IMG/VR virus record: IMGVR_UViG_3300037248_000049
Span: 1-64,000 of that record
Length of the DNA: 64,000 bases
Source of the DNA: a virus
Reading direction: 5' to 3' (one strand)
Part shown: piece by piece, positions 1 to 6,886 of the stretch
Layout: every line of letters begins with the position of its first letter
How positions within the stretch are numbered: the stretch's first letter is position 1
Program-made: the position numbers and the translations under genes
The notes under the pieces: model-generated
Databases searched by the model: none
The model's input: the letters and a program-made list of their open reading frames with translations, nothing else
Told to the model about the DNA's origin: nothing

Positions 1-390
1 CGCCGTCCGGGGCGGCCAGTTGTCCCGCGTCGAGGGGACCGTCAGCGCCGGGTTGAACGGCATCGCCGCCATCGGCTCCGGCTCCTCCGCCAGCGGCTCG
101 ACCGGCATCGGAACCGGCGCCGTCCGGGGCATCTCGCCCTCCATCCATCTCGCCGCTCCCAGCTTTGTCAAATCGAGAAAATGCTGCGCCTCCGGGTTCT
201 GCGCAAAGTCGCGCCCCGCCATCAGCCACGTCCCGCCGGGCAACAGCGCCATGTCGGTAAACCGCCGGATCACCCGCACGTCGTCCCGCGCCGGCGTGTA
301 AAACCGCGCCGCCCCGACCTGCGTCCAGCCGCGCTCATGACACTCCGCACACCCGGCAACCTCGTCGGCGCACACCAGAAAATACAGCAT
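1..390 (-). CDS. Hypothetical protein, 3' end outside the window
   Basis: Open frame of 130 codons that starts with ATG at 388-390 and runs off the left edge without a stop. The N-terminal part has cysteines in a C-x7-C-x2-C spacing followed by His (VCADEVAGCAECHERGW), possibly a small metal site. The C-terminal visible part is rich in Pro, Met and Glu. The ATG overlaps the stop of the upstream gene (ATGA), the usual junction in this operon, which supports the start. No family recognised. Confidence 0.7.
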   Translation of the reverse strand, partial: MLYFLVCADEVAGCAECHERGWTQVGAARFYTPARDDVRVIRRFTDMALLPGGTWLMAGRDFAQNPEAQHFLDLTKLGAARWMEGEMPRTAPVPMPVEPLAEEPEPMAAMPFNPALTVPSTRDNWPPRTA

Positions 391-626
391 CACCGAACCC
401 CAAACCCATGCCGCTCAATTCCATCTATCTCCAAATCAGGAGTCTGCTCAATCGTCTCGGCTATGGCCCTTAGCTTGGCCGCAAATTCCAGCCTGTGAGT
501 CGGCAATGCCCACACAATCGAAAGAATCCGGTACGGCTCGGGAGCGACAAATTCAAACGTCAACCCCTGGCACGGGACCGGGCCAGCGATTTCGTTGATT
601 CGGACAGACTTTAGTCTCATCACCAC
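390..626 (-). CDS. Hypothetical protein, 78 aa
   Basis: Small soluble protein of unknown function. Its TGA (390-392) overlaps the ATG of the next gene and its own start lies within the end of the preceding gene, so it sits in a translationally coupled leftward operon. No signal peptide, membrane segment or motif seen. Confidence 0.7.
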   Translation of the reverse strand: MVMRLKSVRINEIAGPVPCQGLTFEFVAPEPYRILSIVWALPTHRLEFAAKLRAIAETIEQTPDLEIDGIERHGFGVR

Positions 627-958
627 CCCCTCGCCGGCCCAACCATGCCCATGTCCGCACCGGCCCGCTCCATGATGCCCCGAAATATCGGCCCCAGCAC
701 GTCGTCCCGGTCGGCAATCTCCTCGTCCGCAAACGCCAAAAACGGGATCGGCATCACCTTCACGCCAAACCTCAACGCCATCCCCGACGGCACCCGCGAC
801 ACAATGATCCGCCGCCGCCCCTCCTCATGCGGACCCAGCGACCGAAATTCCCGCAGATACTCGCCCTTCGCCGGCAGCCGTATCCGGTAATGCCGGTCGG
901 GATGGTCGGCAAAAAACGCCTCGTCCGCAGTCTCGACAACAGGAAACTCGTCACTCAT
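620..958 (-). CDS. Hypothetical protein, 112 aa
   Basis: Unknown soluble protein beginning MSDEFPVVETADEAFF. An in-frame ATG exists 39 bases upstream, but the start at 956-958 is preferred because it overlaps the stop of the upstream gene by a few bases, like its neighbours. A middle stretch (RRRIIVSRVPSGMALRFG) looks like beta strands. No family recognised. Confidence 0.7.
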   Translation of the reverse strand: MSDEFPVVETADEAFFADHPDRHYRIRLPAKGEYLREFRSLGPHEEGRRRIIVSRVPSGMALRFGVKVMPIPFLAFADEEIADRDDVLGPIFRGIMERAGADMGMVGPARGW

Positions 959-1283
959 TCCGACACCGCGTCGTAGTAGCCTCGGGTTTGCTCGCATGAT
1001 TTAGTCTGGCCCTTTCCATAGCCAGATAAATATGACATACGATTGATCGTTCCGAATCGAAATCGCGGTTGAAACCGACCAGTTCATTTATGCCCGCTTC
1101 CATCATCGCCGGGGCAATCTCTATCTCGCGGGTTGAGGTGGGCTCGCCCTTTGTTTCCATCTCATCCTCGACGTCATTCGCCATCCCCGTCAGCAGCCGC
1201 GCCATCTCGCGGTCCTCGGAAACCAGCAGAACCGCAAGGGCCCGCATGATCGCAACCTGATTTGACAGCATCAACTCAGTCAC
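951..1283 (-). CDS. Hypothetical protein, 110 aa
   Basis: Acidic, mostly helical-looking protein of unknown function. The frame stays open upstream to a GTG at 1313, but the GTG at 1281-1283 overlaps the upstream TGA (GTGA) and is the likely start. A 17-bp stretch of this gene (1059-1075) recurs exactly at 1765-1781. Confidence 0.68.
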   Translation of the reverse strand: MTELMLSNQVAIMRALAVLLVSEDREMARLLTGMANDVEDEMETKGEPTSTREIEIAPAMMEAGINELVGFNRDFDSERSIVCHIYLAMERARLNHASKPEATTTRCRNE

Positions 1284-1525
1284 TTCCGCTCCAATCTCCG
1301 CTTCGCACGCCACCGCTTCATATACGCCCGCTGGTAGGCGTTGCGATCAAATTTCGGCCTCGACGAATCGGCCCCAGCCGTTACGACCGGGGCCTCCGCG
1401 TTATTCTCCCCAGTTGCGGGTCTATCGGGCACCACCCCCTCTCGCGGCCCAGAGCTTTCGTCCCAGATATGCGGCCCGCCAAGCGCATGCCGACGCCCGC
1501 ACACCCGGCATTTCTGCAATTGCAT
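1280..1525 (-). CDS. Small protein with zinc-knuckle-like N-terminus, 81 aa
   Basis: First gene of the far-left operon. The N-terminus carries C-x2-C followed by H (KCRVCGRRH, residues 5-13), resembling a minimal zinc site. The C-terminus is very basic (RAYMKRWRAKRRLERK) and could contact nucleic acid. The paired palindromes at 1528-1561 lie immediately upstream of its ATG, so it is probably the regulated first cistron. Function unknown. Confidence 0.7.
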   Translation of the reverse strand: MQLQKCRVCGRRHALGGPHIWDESSGPREGVVPDRPATGENNAEAPVVTAGADSSRPKFDRNAYQRAYMKRWRAKRRLERK

Positions 1526-1527
1526 GC

Positions 1528-1561
1528 GTTAGTCTAACGCGTCCGCGATCGTTAGTCTAAC
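1528..1561. promoter_or_regulatory. Paired palindromic operator candidate (GTTAGTCTAAC x2)
   Basis: Two identical 11-bp sequences GTTAGTCTAAC at 1528-1538 and 1551-1561, each a perfect inverted repeat (GTTAG-T-CTAAC), 23 bp centre to centre. They sit directly upstream of the leftward operon that starts at 1525. The symmetry, identity and position suggest binding of a dimeric regulator; which one is unknown. Confidence 0.5.
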
Positions 1562-1817
1562 AAATCGAGAATTTTCTGGGGGCGACGTGTGGGGTGCGTA
1601 ACGAATAATCACAGCGTAGCGTCCCGACGGGGTGGCCGCCTACAACCCTCCCGTGCACGACCATCGGGAGCTTGTGCAGTGCGATTTTCCATAATGGACC
1701 TTACGCGCCATCGGGTGTTGCGCGATATCAATACGTTAGAGGCTTGCGATCGGGTTGTGCTATTGAAATCGCGGTTGAAACACAACATGTTGATCCTAAG
1801 CGGTCCATAAGTGAACC
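1562..1817. other. Intergenic region between divergent genes
   Basis: 256 bases between the leftward gene starting at 1525 and the rightward gene starting at 1818. A 38-codon plus frame at 1694-1810 could be a micro-gene but has no good ribosome site. Contains the second copy (1765-1781) of a 17-bp sequence also found at 1059-1075. No clear promoter seen. Confidence 0.4.
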
Positions 1818-2306
1818 ATGAGATCGTCGGCGTATAACCTCGACATCGGAGCCTTGCTACGGCGATTAGGCCAGAGCAGCTCTGCCCGCGCGCGTCGTCG
1901 TTCTGTTTCCCCGCTGTTTAAGCGGCTTGATGCGAGCGTACCACTTGTGGACCGCGTAGCTCGGGTGTTGCTACCTTGGCGAGTTTACGAATATCCGGGT
2001 CCGATGCCTGTGTTGCAGGTGCTGATCGGGTTGCAATCGAAGGGCACGCTTGCGCGGTGGCGGCGTTATGGGATGACGGCGGAGGCTGCGTCGCGGGCTG
2101 CTCGGTTCCTTGAGGGTCGCGTAGCGGTCGAGATGGCGTTGGTGGCCGAGTTGGACGCGTATGCGGCGAAGCGGGCAACCGAGCGTCAACCGCGATATTT
2201 TGCGCGGATGCCGGTGGACGAGCGTCGGCGGTTGGCTGCGATGGCGCGTGCGAAGCGTGAGGCGGCGAATCGGGCGAGCCGGTCATCCGGGGAAGAGGAG
2301 CTCTGA
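1818..2306 (+). CDS. Hypothetical basic protein, 162 aa
   Basis: Arg/Ala-rich, helix-rich protein on the plus strand, opposite to both flanking operons. It has no signal peptide or recognised domain. A stretch around residues 55-75 (YEYPGPMPVLQVLIG) is hydrophobic but too short and polar-flanked to be a convincing membrane segment. The long antisense frame is Pro/Arg/Ser-rich and looks like a shadow. Confidence 0.6.
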   Translation: MRSSAYNLDIGALLRRLGQSSSARARRRSVSPLFKRLDASVPLVDRVARVLLPWRVYEYPGPMPVLQVLIGLQSKGTLARWRRYGMTAEAASRAARFLEGRVAVEMALVAELDAYAAKRATERQPRYFARMPVDERRRLAAMARAKREAANRASRSSGEEEL

Positions 2307-2732
2307 CAGCCCGTTCGATACGCTGACACGGGCCTACCACGCGAGGGGCGTGCGTCCTCGTCCTTGGTTGACTCGCACCGATGTCCCTCCCGCGCCTGAT
2401 CAGCCTTGCGAGACTGTCTTCCCCTGCCGTATAGCCGCAGTCGCTGGGGGCACGCTTCGCGCCTCCGTGTTTACCCGCTCGTTTTCCGTACCGAGGCTTG
2501 TGCTTTGTCAGCCCGGCTCGACGAGCGCCGGGTCCGGCCGTTCGAACGGCTACGACAGCGGCAAGCTGCAGGCAGAGGGAAGGCGTCGTTTCTGGTTCGT
2601 CCGTACGATCGCGGCTTTCGGCCTCGACCACGGTTGCGGGCTCGTCGCCAATCCGTTCATGCCGATGCTCGTAGCCAATCCGCCACGCCCGGTCAAGCAT
2701 CCAATAAAATACGCGTCACGCTCATTTTGTGA
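2307..2732. other. Region without a confident gene
   Basis: About 430 bases. Open frames exist on both strands, but none has a convincing start, ribosome site or recognisable product. Contains a perfect 14-bp palindrome at 2537-2550 (GCCGTTCGAACGGC). It ends at the promoter for the small genes that follow. Confidence 0.4.
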
Positions 2733-2761
2733 TTGACAGAGATACGCGTCGCGCCTATGTT
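2733..2761 (+). promoter_or_regulatory. Sigma70-type promoter with flanking direct repeats
   Basis: TTGACA at 2733-2738, 17-bp spacer, TATGTT at 2756-2761: close to consensus. The 9-mer ATACGCGTC occurs in the spacer (2742-2750) and again 33 bp upstream (2709-2717), three helical turns apart, so the promoter may be repressor-controlled. It would drive the genes at 2789 and 2986. Confidence 0.7.
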
Positions 2762-2788
2762 GGGTTTGTTGTGAGAGGAGAAAGCGCA

Positions 2789-2968
2789 ATGACATTGGAT
2801 GAAGCGAAGGCGATTGCCCGTGCGCCGTCTCGGCATTCCGTCACCGATGTAACCAAGGCTTTCTTCGCGCTGACCGCGGCGTGGGAAGTCATGCCGGAAG
2901 GCTCACGCACCAGCGAAGCACTCTACAAGCTGCGCATCAAAGCCGCTCGGCGGATCATAAAAGGGTGA
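2789..2968 (+). CDS. Hypothetical small protein, 59 aa
   Basis: Starts MTLDEAKAIARAPSRHSV after a good ribosome site (GAGAGGAG, about 9 bases upstream). This start is preferred over an in-frame ATG at 2729 that lies upstream of the promoter's -10 element. Helical, soluble, unknown function. First gene behind the 2733-2761 promoter; the HTH gene follows 17 bases later. Confidence 0.72.
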   Translation: MTLDEAKAIARAPSRHSVTDVTKAFFALTAAWEVMPEGSRTSEALYKLRIKAARRIIKG

Positions 2969-2985
2969 GGAGTGAAGCTAACGAC

Positions 2986-3153
2986 ATGACGCCCATCGAA
3001 TTCCGCGAGGCATTGAAGGCGCTGGGAATCACTCAGCGCTCTCTCGCGTCCACGCTCGGGGTCGCCGTCACGACCGTCAACCGATGGGCGCGCGGGCTCG
3101 CTCCAGTCCCGCAATATGCCGTGGCATACCTGGAGCTGCTGCGCCGGACTTAG
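2986..3153 (+). CDS. XRE-family HTH protein, 55 aa
   Basis: Single helix-turn-helix domain: ITQRSLASTLGVAVTTVNRW at residues 15-34 is a typical XRE HTH, followed by the AVAYLELL helix. Too short for any effector domain, so probably a Cro-like regulator. It ends 36 bases before the convergent minus gene at 3190. It could bind the ATACGCGTC repeats at its own promoter (inference). Confidence 0.8.
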   Translation: MTPIEFREALKALGITQRSLASTLGVAVTTVNRWARGLAPVPQYAVAYLELLRRT

Positions 3154-3189
3154 GTCCTGCCTGAGCCGATGCGCCGAGGATAACCACCA

Positions 3190-3387
3190 TCACGCCACAC
3201 CCTTCGGCTCGCGGCATCCCGCGCACGTCGGCTTGCTGTTGCTCTTCCAATACGACACCGTCGGGTCGCGCTTGCCGCACAGCGCGCAGTACGCCATCCG
3301 GTTTGCCGCGCTCAGCGGATAATGGCCGGAGAACGGCATCGTGACGCCCGGCGGCACCGCGCGGGGCGGACCTTCGTCAAACCTCAT
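3190..3387 (-). CDS. Small zinc-ribbon protein, 65 aa
   Basis: Two CxxC knuckles (YCALCGKRD near residue 33 and TCAGCREP near residue 54) separated by about 18 residues form a typical zinc ribbon. No other domain. A shorter form could start at an internal Met 16 codons downstream. Last gene of the early-left operon; function unknown, possibly nucleic-acid or protein binding. Confidence 0.65.
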   Translation of the reverse strand: MRFDEGPPRAVPPGVTMPFSGHYPLSAANRMAYCALCGKRDPTVSYWKSNSKPTCAGCREPKGVA

Positions 3388-3592
3388 TCCGCCTTCCTGT
3401 CGCTCGCGTCACAATTCCCGCTGAGCCCCCGTAGCGCACCGGAAGGGCATTCCCGCCCCCGAGCACCACCCCACGCCCTTTCGCGCATCCTGACCCCCTC
3501 AGCGCGGCCCGTATTCGATTCTGAACGGCTTCCGTGGGGCGGGTAGGCGCATTGCTCCAAGCCGGGTTGCACGAATTCGAGGCTCGGCCCAC
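3377..3592 (-). CDS. Possible small hypothetical protein
   Basis: GTG-initiated 71-codon frame, overlapping the next gene's ATG by 11 bases. Low-complexity Arg/Gly/Ala-rich composition and competing frames in the same interval make it doubtful. Listed because the interval between 3387 and 3601 otherwise lacks a gene in a tightly packed operon. Confidence 0.35.
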   Translation of the reverse strand: MGRASNSCNPAWSNAPTRPTEAVQNRIRAALRGSGCAKGRGVVLGGGNALPVRYGGSAGIVTRATGRRNEV

Positions 3593-3600
3593 GCCATCAG

Positions 3601-3912
3601 CTAAACCGGGCGCGCGAGAAAACTGCGTGATGTAATTTCCCGCACAAGCGGCTGATCTGGGTAATGCGCGGCCCGCAACAGCTCGGAGTAGGTGAGCGCA
3701 GGCTCAACTTTGCAGCTCATTCCTTCGTTCAGCTTGATCAAGCTCTGTAGCGAGGGCGCCACCGCATCGTACGCAAGTTGCGGGTCTCGGTTGGCGACAT
3801 AGAGACCGTACACGTCTGACGACGTGTACGCATGTAAGCCATCTATGAATCGATAGGTGACCCGAATTACGCCCACGGCAGCCGCCGCCAGCAACACCGA
3901 GGCGTCGCTCAT
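3601..3912 (-). CDS. Hypothetical protein with N-terminal hydrophobic segment, 103 aa
   Basis: Begins MSDASVLLAAAAVGVIRVTY, one hydrophobic stretch that may be a membrane anchor, followed by a soluble domain of about 80 residues. Starts with an ATGA overlap on the preceding secreted coiled-coil gene, so the two are translationally coupled and may both act in the envelope (inference). No family recognised. Confidence 0.68.
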   Translation of the reverse strand: MSDASVLLAAAAVGVIRVTYRFIDGLHAYTSSDVYGLYVANRDPQLAYDAVAPSLQSLIKLNEGMSCKVEPALTYSELLRAAHYPDQPLVREITSRSFLARPV

Positions 3913-4316
3913 TTTGGCGGAGACTTTGCAGGCTGCGGCGCAACCGACTGCGGCCCGTGCGGGCTCAGCGCCGCGATGCGCTGGTTCGCCGCCGCTAGCT
4001 GCTGGTTGAGGCTTGTGGCCCGCGCTTGGCTGTTCGCCAGCTGTTGCCGCAGGTCGCTCAGTTGCCGCGCCACCGCGTCGGGCGGCGTGACGCTCGCCTG
4101 CGGCTTCGGCGCGTCCTTCTGCGCTTCGAGGCTCGCAATTCGCGCCTGCAGCCGGATGATCGCCTCCTCGTAATTGTCGCGCTGGCCGAACAGGTAGGCG
4201 ATCAGCCGCTGGTCCGGCGACTGCTGCTGCGCCGGCGGCTGCGGGGTCGGCGATTGGGCATGGGCCGCGCCGCCCAACAGGATCAGCGCGGCAGCGGCTA
4301 GCGACAGGTTACGCAT
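3909..4316 (-). CDS. Secreted coiled-coil protein, 135 aa
   Basis: Sec signal peptide MRNLSLAAAALILLGGAAHA with cleavage before QSPTP, then a Pro/Gln linker, a heptad-like coiled coil (roughly residues 40-115, rich in Leu/Gln/Ala) and a Pro/Lys tail. Predicted periplasmic. Its ATG overlaps the stop of the frameshifted DUF6197 reading frame. The architecture is spanin-like, but it is far from the lysis genes, so function is unknown. Confidence 0.75.
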   Translation of the reverse strand: MRNLSLAAAALILLGGAAHAQSPTPQPPAQQQSPDQRLIAYLFGQRDNYEEAIIRLQARIASLEAQKDAPKPQASVTPPDAVARQLSDLRQQLANSQARATSLNQQLAAANQRIAALSPHGPQSVAPQPAKSPPK

Positions 4317-4630
4317 TTACATTTTGCTCCATTGCCGTTGCGACAGCCTTGTCAAACAAGGCGTAAACTTCCTCGACAGTGCGGCCGGGCTGGTCATTCC
4401 AATCAAAAGGTGGGTAACAGTCAACATGCGCACCTAAGATGTCGATAAAGTTAGCCCAACGATTACCTGCCACACTTTTTCATGGCACCCATAATGCACC
4501 GTGGGCCACCATCCACGCCGAAGCCATCCTGCGTCCATCCGTGAATTTCGATGTATCGTTTTGCCGCCAGCAAATCAGCGGCGGTTTGGTTCAGTTGGGT
4601 TTGGTTCAGTTGTGTTCCGTCAAACGGCAT
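4309..4630 (-). pseudogene. DUF6197-like gene split by a +1 frameshift
   Basis: The frame from ATG 4630 (AGGAG 7 bases upstream) encodes DLLAAKRYIEIHGWTQDGF and IMGAMKKCGR, then stops at 4463. The remaining DUF6197 pattern (WNDQPGRTVEEVYALFDKA) continues in another frame to a stop at 4309-4311, where it overlaps the next gene's ATG in the usual way. The frames meet at an A5 run in the coding strand (4476-4480 on plus as TTTTT); removing one A joins them. Either a homopolymer sequencing error, a real inactivation, or frameshifting. DUF6197 function is unknown. Confidence 0.65.
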
Positions 4631-4654
4631 CGACACTCTCCTCTTCGGCTTCAA

Positions 4655-5242
4655 TCATCGCCACGGCTCCCCGGCGATCGTGTCGGGCAAGCAGTCGGCA
4701 ACCGATCGTAAAACAGGCTCTCCAGCGGTCGGCGGCGCTTTCGGCCAGCACAATTCCGGATGCGCAGCGCGCCATGCAGCGGCCTCTGCCCATCGTGCAT
4801 CACGCTCCGCAACCAAGCGCTTCGTCTCGCTGTAATCGACCGGCTCAGCTCGGCGCATCGGTTTCATTTTGAGTGCAGCCAGCATGTCTTTCCGTGGCCC
4901 CGCCAATTCCTCTGTCGCATCGAGAAGCTCATCCAATGCCGGCCAAAAACGATAACGCCGGCGACATGCAGCGACCACCACGTCATCGGGATATCGCCCC
5001 AGCTCGTCCGCATAAGCGGCCAGCACGACGTCGAGATTTTCCTGACCAACTGCCCGGCTGATCGTCACCGCCCGCAAGCGCGCCAACTCGCGCCGAAGAG
5101 TCGCTGCCGAGCATGGTCGCAACGAATGCTCGACCAACGCTACCGCTTCGGCAACCTCGGCTTTCGTCGCGGTGTCGGCGACCCGCAAGACGACACGCTC
5201 GTCATACCCATATTCGCCAATGCTATACGTCCCCTGGGACAC
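4655..5242 (-). CDS. Putative replication-associated phage protein, about 195 aa
   Basis: Helical protein following a DnaD-like replication gene. The central part (AYADELGRYPDDVVVAAC then RFWPALDELLDATEEL) matches the style of helicase-loader-position proteins in alphaproteobacterial phages, where a short helical domain ends in a W/F-P-x-x-x-E-L motif. No Walker motif, so not an AAA+ loader. Start uncertain: the frame is open further up, and GTG 5240-5242 overlaps the preceding stop. Function inferred mainly from position. Confidence 0.65.
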   Translation of the reverse strand: MSQGTYSIGEYGYDERVVLRVADTATKAEVAEAVALVEHSLRPCSAATLRRELARLRAVTISRAVGQENLDVVLAAYADELGRYPDDVVVAACRRRYRFWPALDELLDATEELAGPRKDMLAALKMKPMRRAEPVDYSETKRLVAERDARWAEAAAWRAAHPELCWPKAPPTAGEPVLRSVADCLPDTIAGEPWR

Positions 5243-6017
5243 GAATTCGACTGACGGCGGCAAGGATGCTTTCAGGCTCGTATCGACCTCGGCCGGCGTC
5301 TGCAGATTTCGGCGATCGAGCGAAGTCGGCAGCGTTCTGCACCCAGTTACGCCATGCAGCTCGCCAGTCCGCGAAACGACTGGCGTGCTTGAGGTGGTAG
5401 TCGCGGAACCGCTCGCCGTGCTCGGCAATCCATCCATCGTCGTATCCCTTGGATTTCGCATAGGTGACTTCGTACTCGCCTGGCTCCCAAGCCTCGGCTA
5501 TCGAAAAAGCTGGGTTTTTCCTCTCGCGGGGAAGCTCTCCCGAAGGGAGAGAAGGGGAATCTTTCTTCTTGGGTAAGGGTAAGGGTATAGGGGTAGAAGG
5601 GCCCCCGTTATCCGGAGCGGATAAGGGTTGAGGATTTACCGCAATGTTATCAGGTTGTTGCAGTAGCTTCGGATTGCCGCCTTTTTTACCGTTTTTTACG
5701 GCTAAAACTCGCGCCCTCTCGTCGCGAACCATTCTGCGGTTATAAATCCGCCCCTTTCGATCGCGCGAAAAAACGTGGTTTTCTTCAAGCTCGGCGAGCA
5801 ACGGCATTATCTCAATTTCGTTCTTTCCGACCAGGTCGGACAACTCTAGCGGTGAAAGGGCGCGTCCATTTGCGGACACATAGCCGATGGGCTCGGAGCG
5901 TGCCGCGAGACTTAGCATTCGCATCCACAACCCCTGCGCACCAAGGCTGCACAATCGTAAGCCAAGGTCATTCTCCCAGTCATTCCAATACCAGCGCGTA
6001 GACGGATTCGACGCCAC
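5223..6017 (-). CDS. Replication initiation-type protein with winged-helix N-terminus, 264 aa
   Basis: N-terminal domain (residues 1-110; RWYWNDWENDLGLRLC, ALSPLELSDLVGKNE, NRRMVRDERARV) matches the DUF1376/DnaD-like winged-helix start of many phage replication organisers. A low-complexity Pro/Ser linker follows (about 130-165), then a conserved-looking C-terminal segment with WIAEHGERFRDYHLKHAS. The GTG at 6015-6017 is preferred because GAGGGA lies 9 bases upstream. Between the DnaA-like gene and the loader-position gene, consistent with origin recognition or helicase recruitment. Confidence 0.75.
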   Translation of the reverse strand: MASNPSTRWYWNDWENDLGLRLCSLGAQGLWMRMLSLAARSEPIGYVSANGRALSPLELSDLVGKNEIEIMPLLAELEENHVFSRDRKGRIYNRRMVRDERARVLAVKNGKKGGNPKLLQQPDNIAVNPQPLSAPDNGGPSTPIPLPLPKKKDSPSLPSGELPRERKNPAFSIAEAWEPGEYEVTYAKSKGYDDGWIAEHGERFRDYHLKHASRFADWRAAWRNWVQNAADFARSPKSADAGRGRYEPESILAAVSRIRVPGDV

Positions 6018-6042
6018 TCCAAAGTTTCCCTCACGAGGCTCG

Positions 6043-6480
6043 TCACACCGCCATCGCGAACTGCTCGGGATGCTCGATCCGCTGGCGCAGCATGGCGACC
6101 CGATGCGCCAATACCCAGTCCTCGCGGCACAGCTGCTCGACTCTGCGAATCGCAAGCATGACCGTCGTGTGGTCGCGATTGCCGAAGTACCGGCCGAGCT
6201 CCGGGAGCGAGTGCTCCGTCAGATGGCGCGCCAGGTACATCGCCACCTGCCGAGGACGGGCCACCGCCCGCGCCCGCCGGCTCGACCGCATGTCAATGAG
6301 CGCAATGCCGAAATGCGCGGCGACATGGCGCTGGATCATGGCGACACGGCCTGTCGGGTCGGCGGCGCGCATCGCACGGATTACGGCGGCCTCGTGCTCC
6401 GTCAACTCCCATACCGTGCGCGGCACGTCCCAATCCGGCAGCTCGTGCTTGACCGGGGTGGCAATGTGCGGGTAGGTCAT
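6043..6480 (-). CDS. Stand-alone DnaA domain IV-like protein, 145 aa
   Basis: The C-terminal half reproduces the DNA-binding domain of the replication initiator DnaA, including VARPRQVAMYLARHLT and the signature NRDHTTV (residues 101-107), which contacts DnaA boxes. The AAA+ ATPase and the oligomerisation domain are absent. The first 45 residues are unrelated. It may mark the phage origin, compete with host DnaA, or act as a repressor. It overlaps the upstream gene (ATGGAATGA) and precedes the replication organiser gene. Confidence 0.85.
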   Translation of the reverse strand: MTYPHIATPVKHELPDWDVPRTVWELTEHEAAVIRAMRAADPTGRVAMIQRHVAAHFGIALIDMRSSRRARAVARPRQVAMYLARHLTEHSLPELGRYFGNRDHTTVMLAIRRVEQLCREDWVLAHRVAMLRQRIEHPEQFAMAV

Positions 6481-6701
6481 TCCATCTCCCTCTCCAGCGC
6501 GTTAGGCCAGTCCCACTCGCCGGGCGCCGACAGTAGCCGAGGCCCGTCCTGCAATGCCGTGATCGCGGCGGCGCACGTCATCATCCCGCACCGCGCCACC
6601 GTAACCGAGCGGCCGAGCCGCACCGTCCGCTCGCGCTCCATGTAGCGGTTGAACCGCTTCTCGATGTCGAGCGCGCGCCACACGGAAACGCCGTCGCTCA
6701 C
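6477..6701 (-). CDS. Hypothetical protein, 74 aa
   Basis: Basic small protein starting VSDGVSVWRALDIEKRF; GTG at 6699-6701 overlaps the upstream TGA (GTGA). A short hydrophobic stretch with two cysteine-containing turns follows. It lies directly before the DnaA-like gene with coupled translation. No family recognised. Confidence 0.68.
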   Translation of the reverse strand: MSDGVSVWRALDIEKRFNRYMERERTVRLGRSVTVARCGMMTCAAAITALQDGPRLLSAPGEWDWPNALEREME

Positions 6702-6886
6702 GGCAGGAGGCTCAGCGGTTCGCTCTGCTCGATCCGCAGCAAGGTCGCGAGCACCGCTTCCATCGCCACCAGCTCGAATATCGCGTCGCCCTGCGTCATC
6801 TTCGACCGGCGCACCAAGCCCGGATAGACGACCTTGCGCATCCGAATTTCGCGCCGCACGCACGCGATTTGCTGCCCGATGGTCAT
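6698..6886 (-). CDS. Hypothetical protein, 62 aa
   Basis: Starts MTIGQQIACVRREIRMRKVV, helical, with a long hydrophobic C-terminal helix (FELVAMEAVLATLLRIEQ). Similar short proteins accompany replication modules of alphaproteobacterial phages. ATGA overlap with the methyltransferase gene upstream. Function unknown. Confidence 0.72.
   Translation of the reverse strand: MTIGQQIACVRREIRMRKVVYPGLVRRSKMTQGDAIFELVAMEAVLATLLRIEQSEPLSLLP

Noticed and set aside
1918-2700. Long minus-strand frame opposite the gene at 1818
   Set aside because: Pro/Arg/Ser-rich composition, no ribosome site, no recognisable domain; it looks like the antisense shadow of a GC-rich gene plus random sequence.
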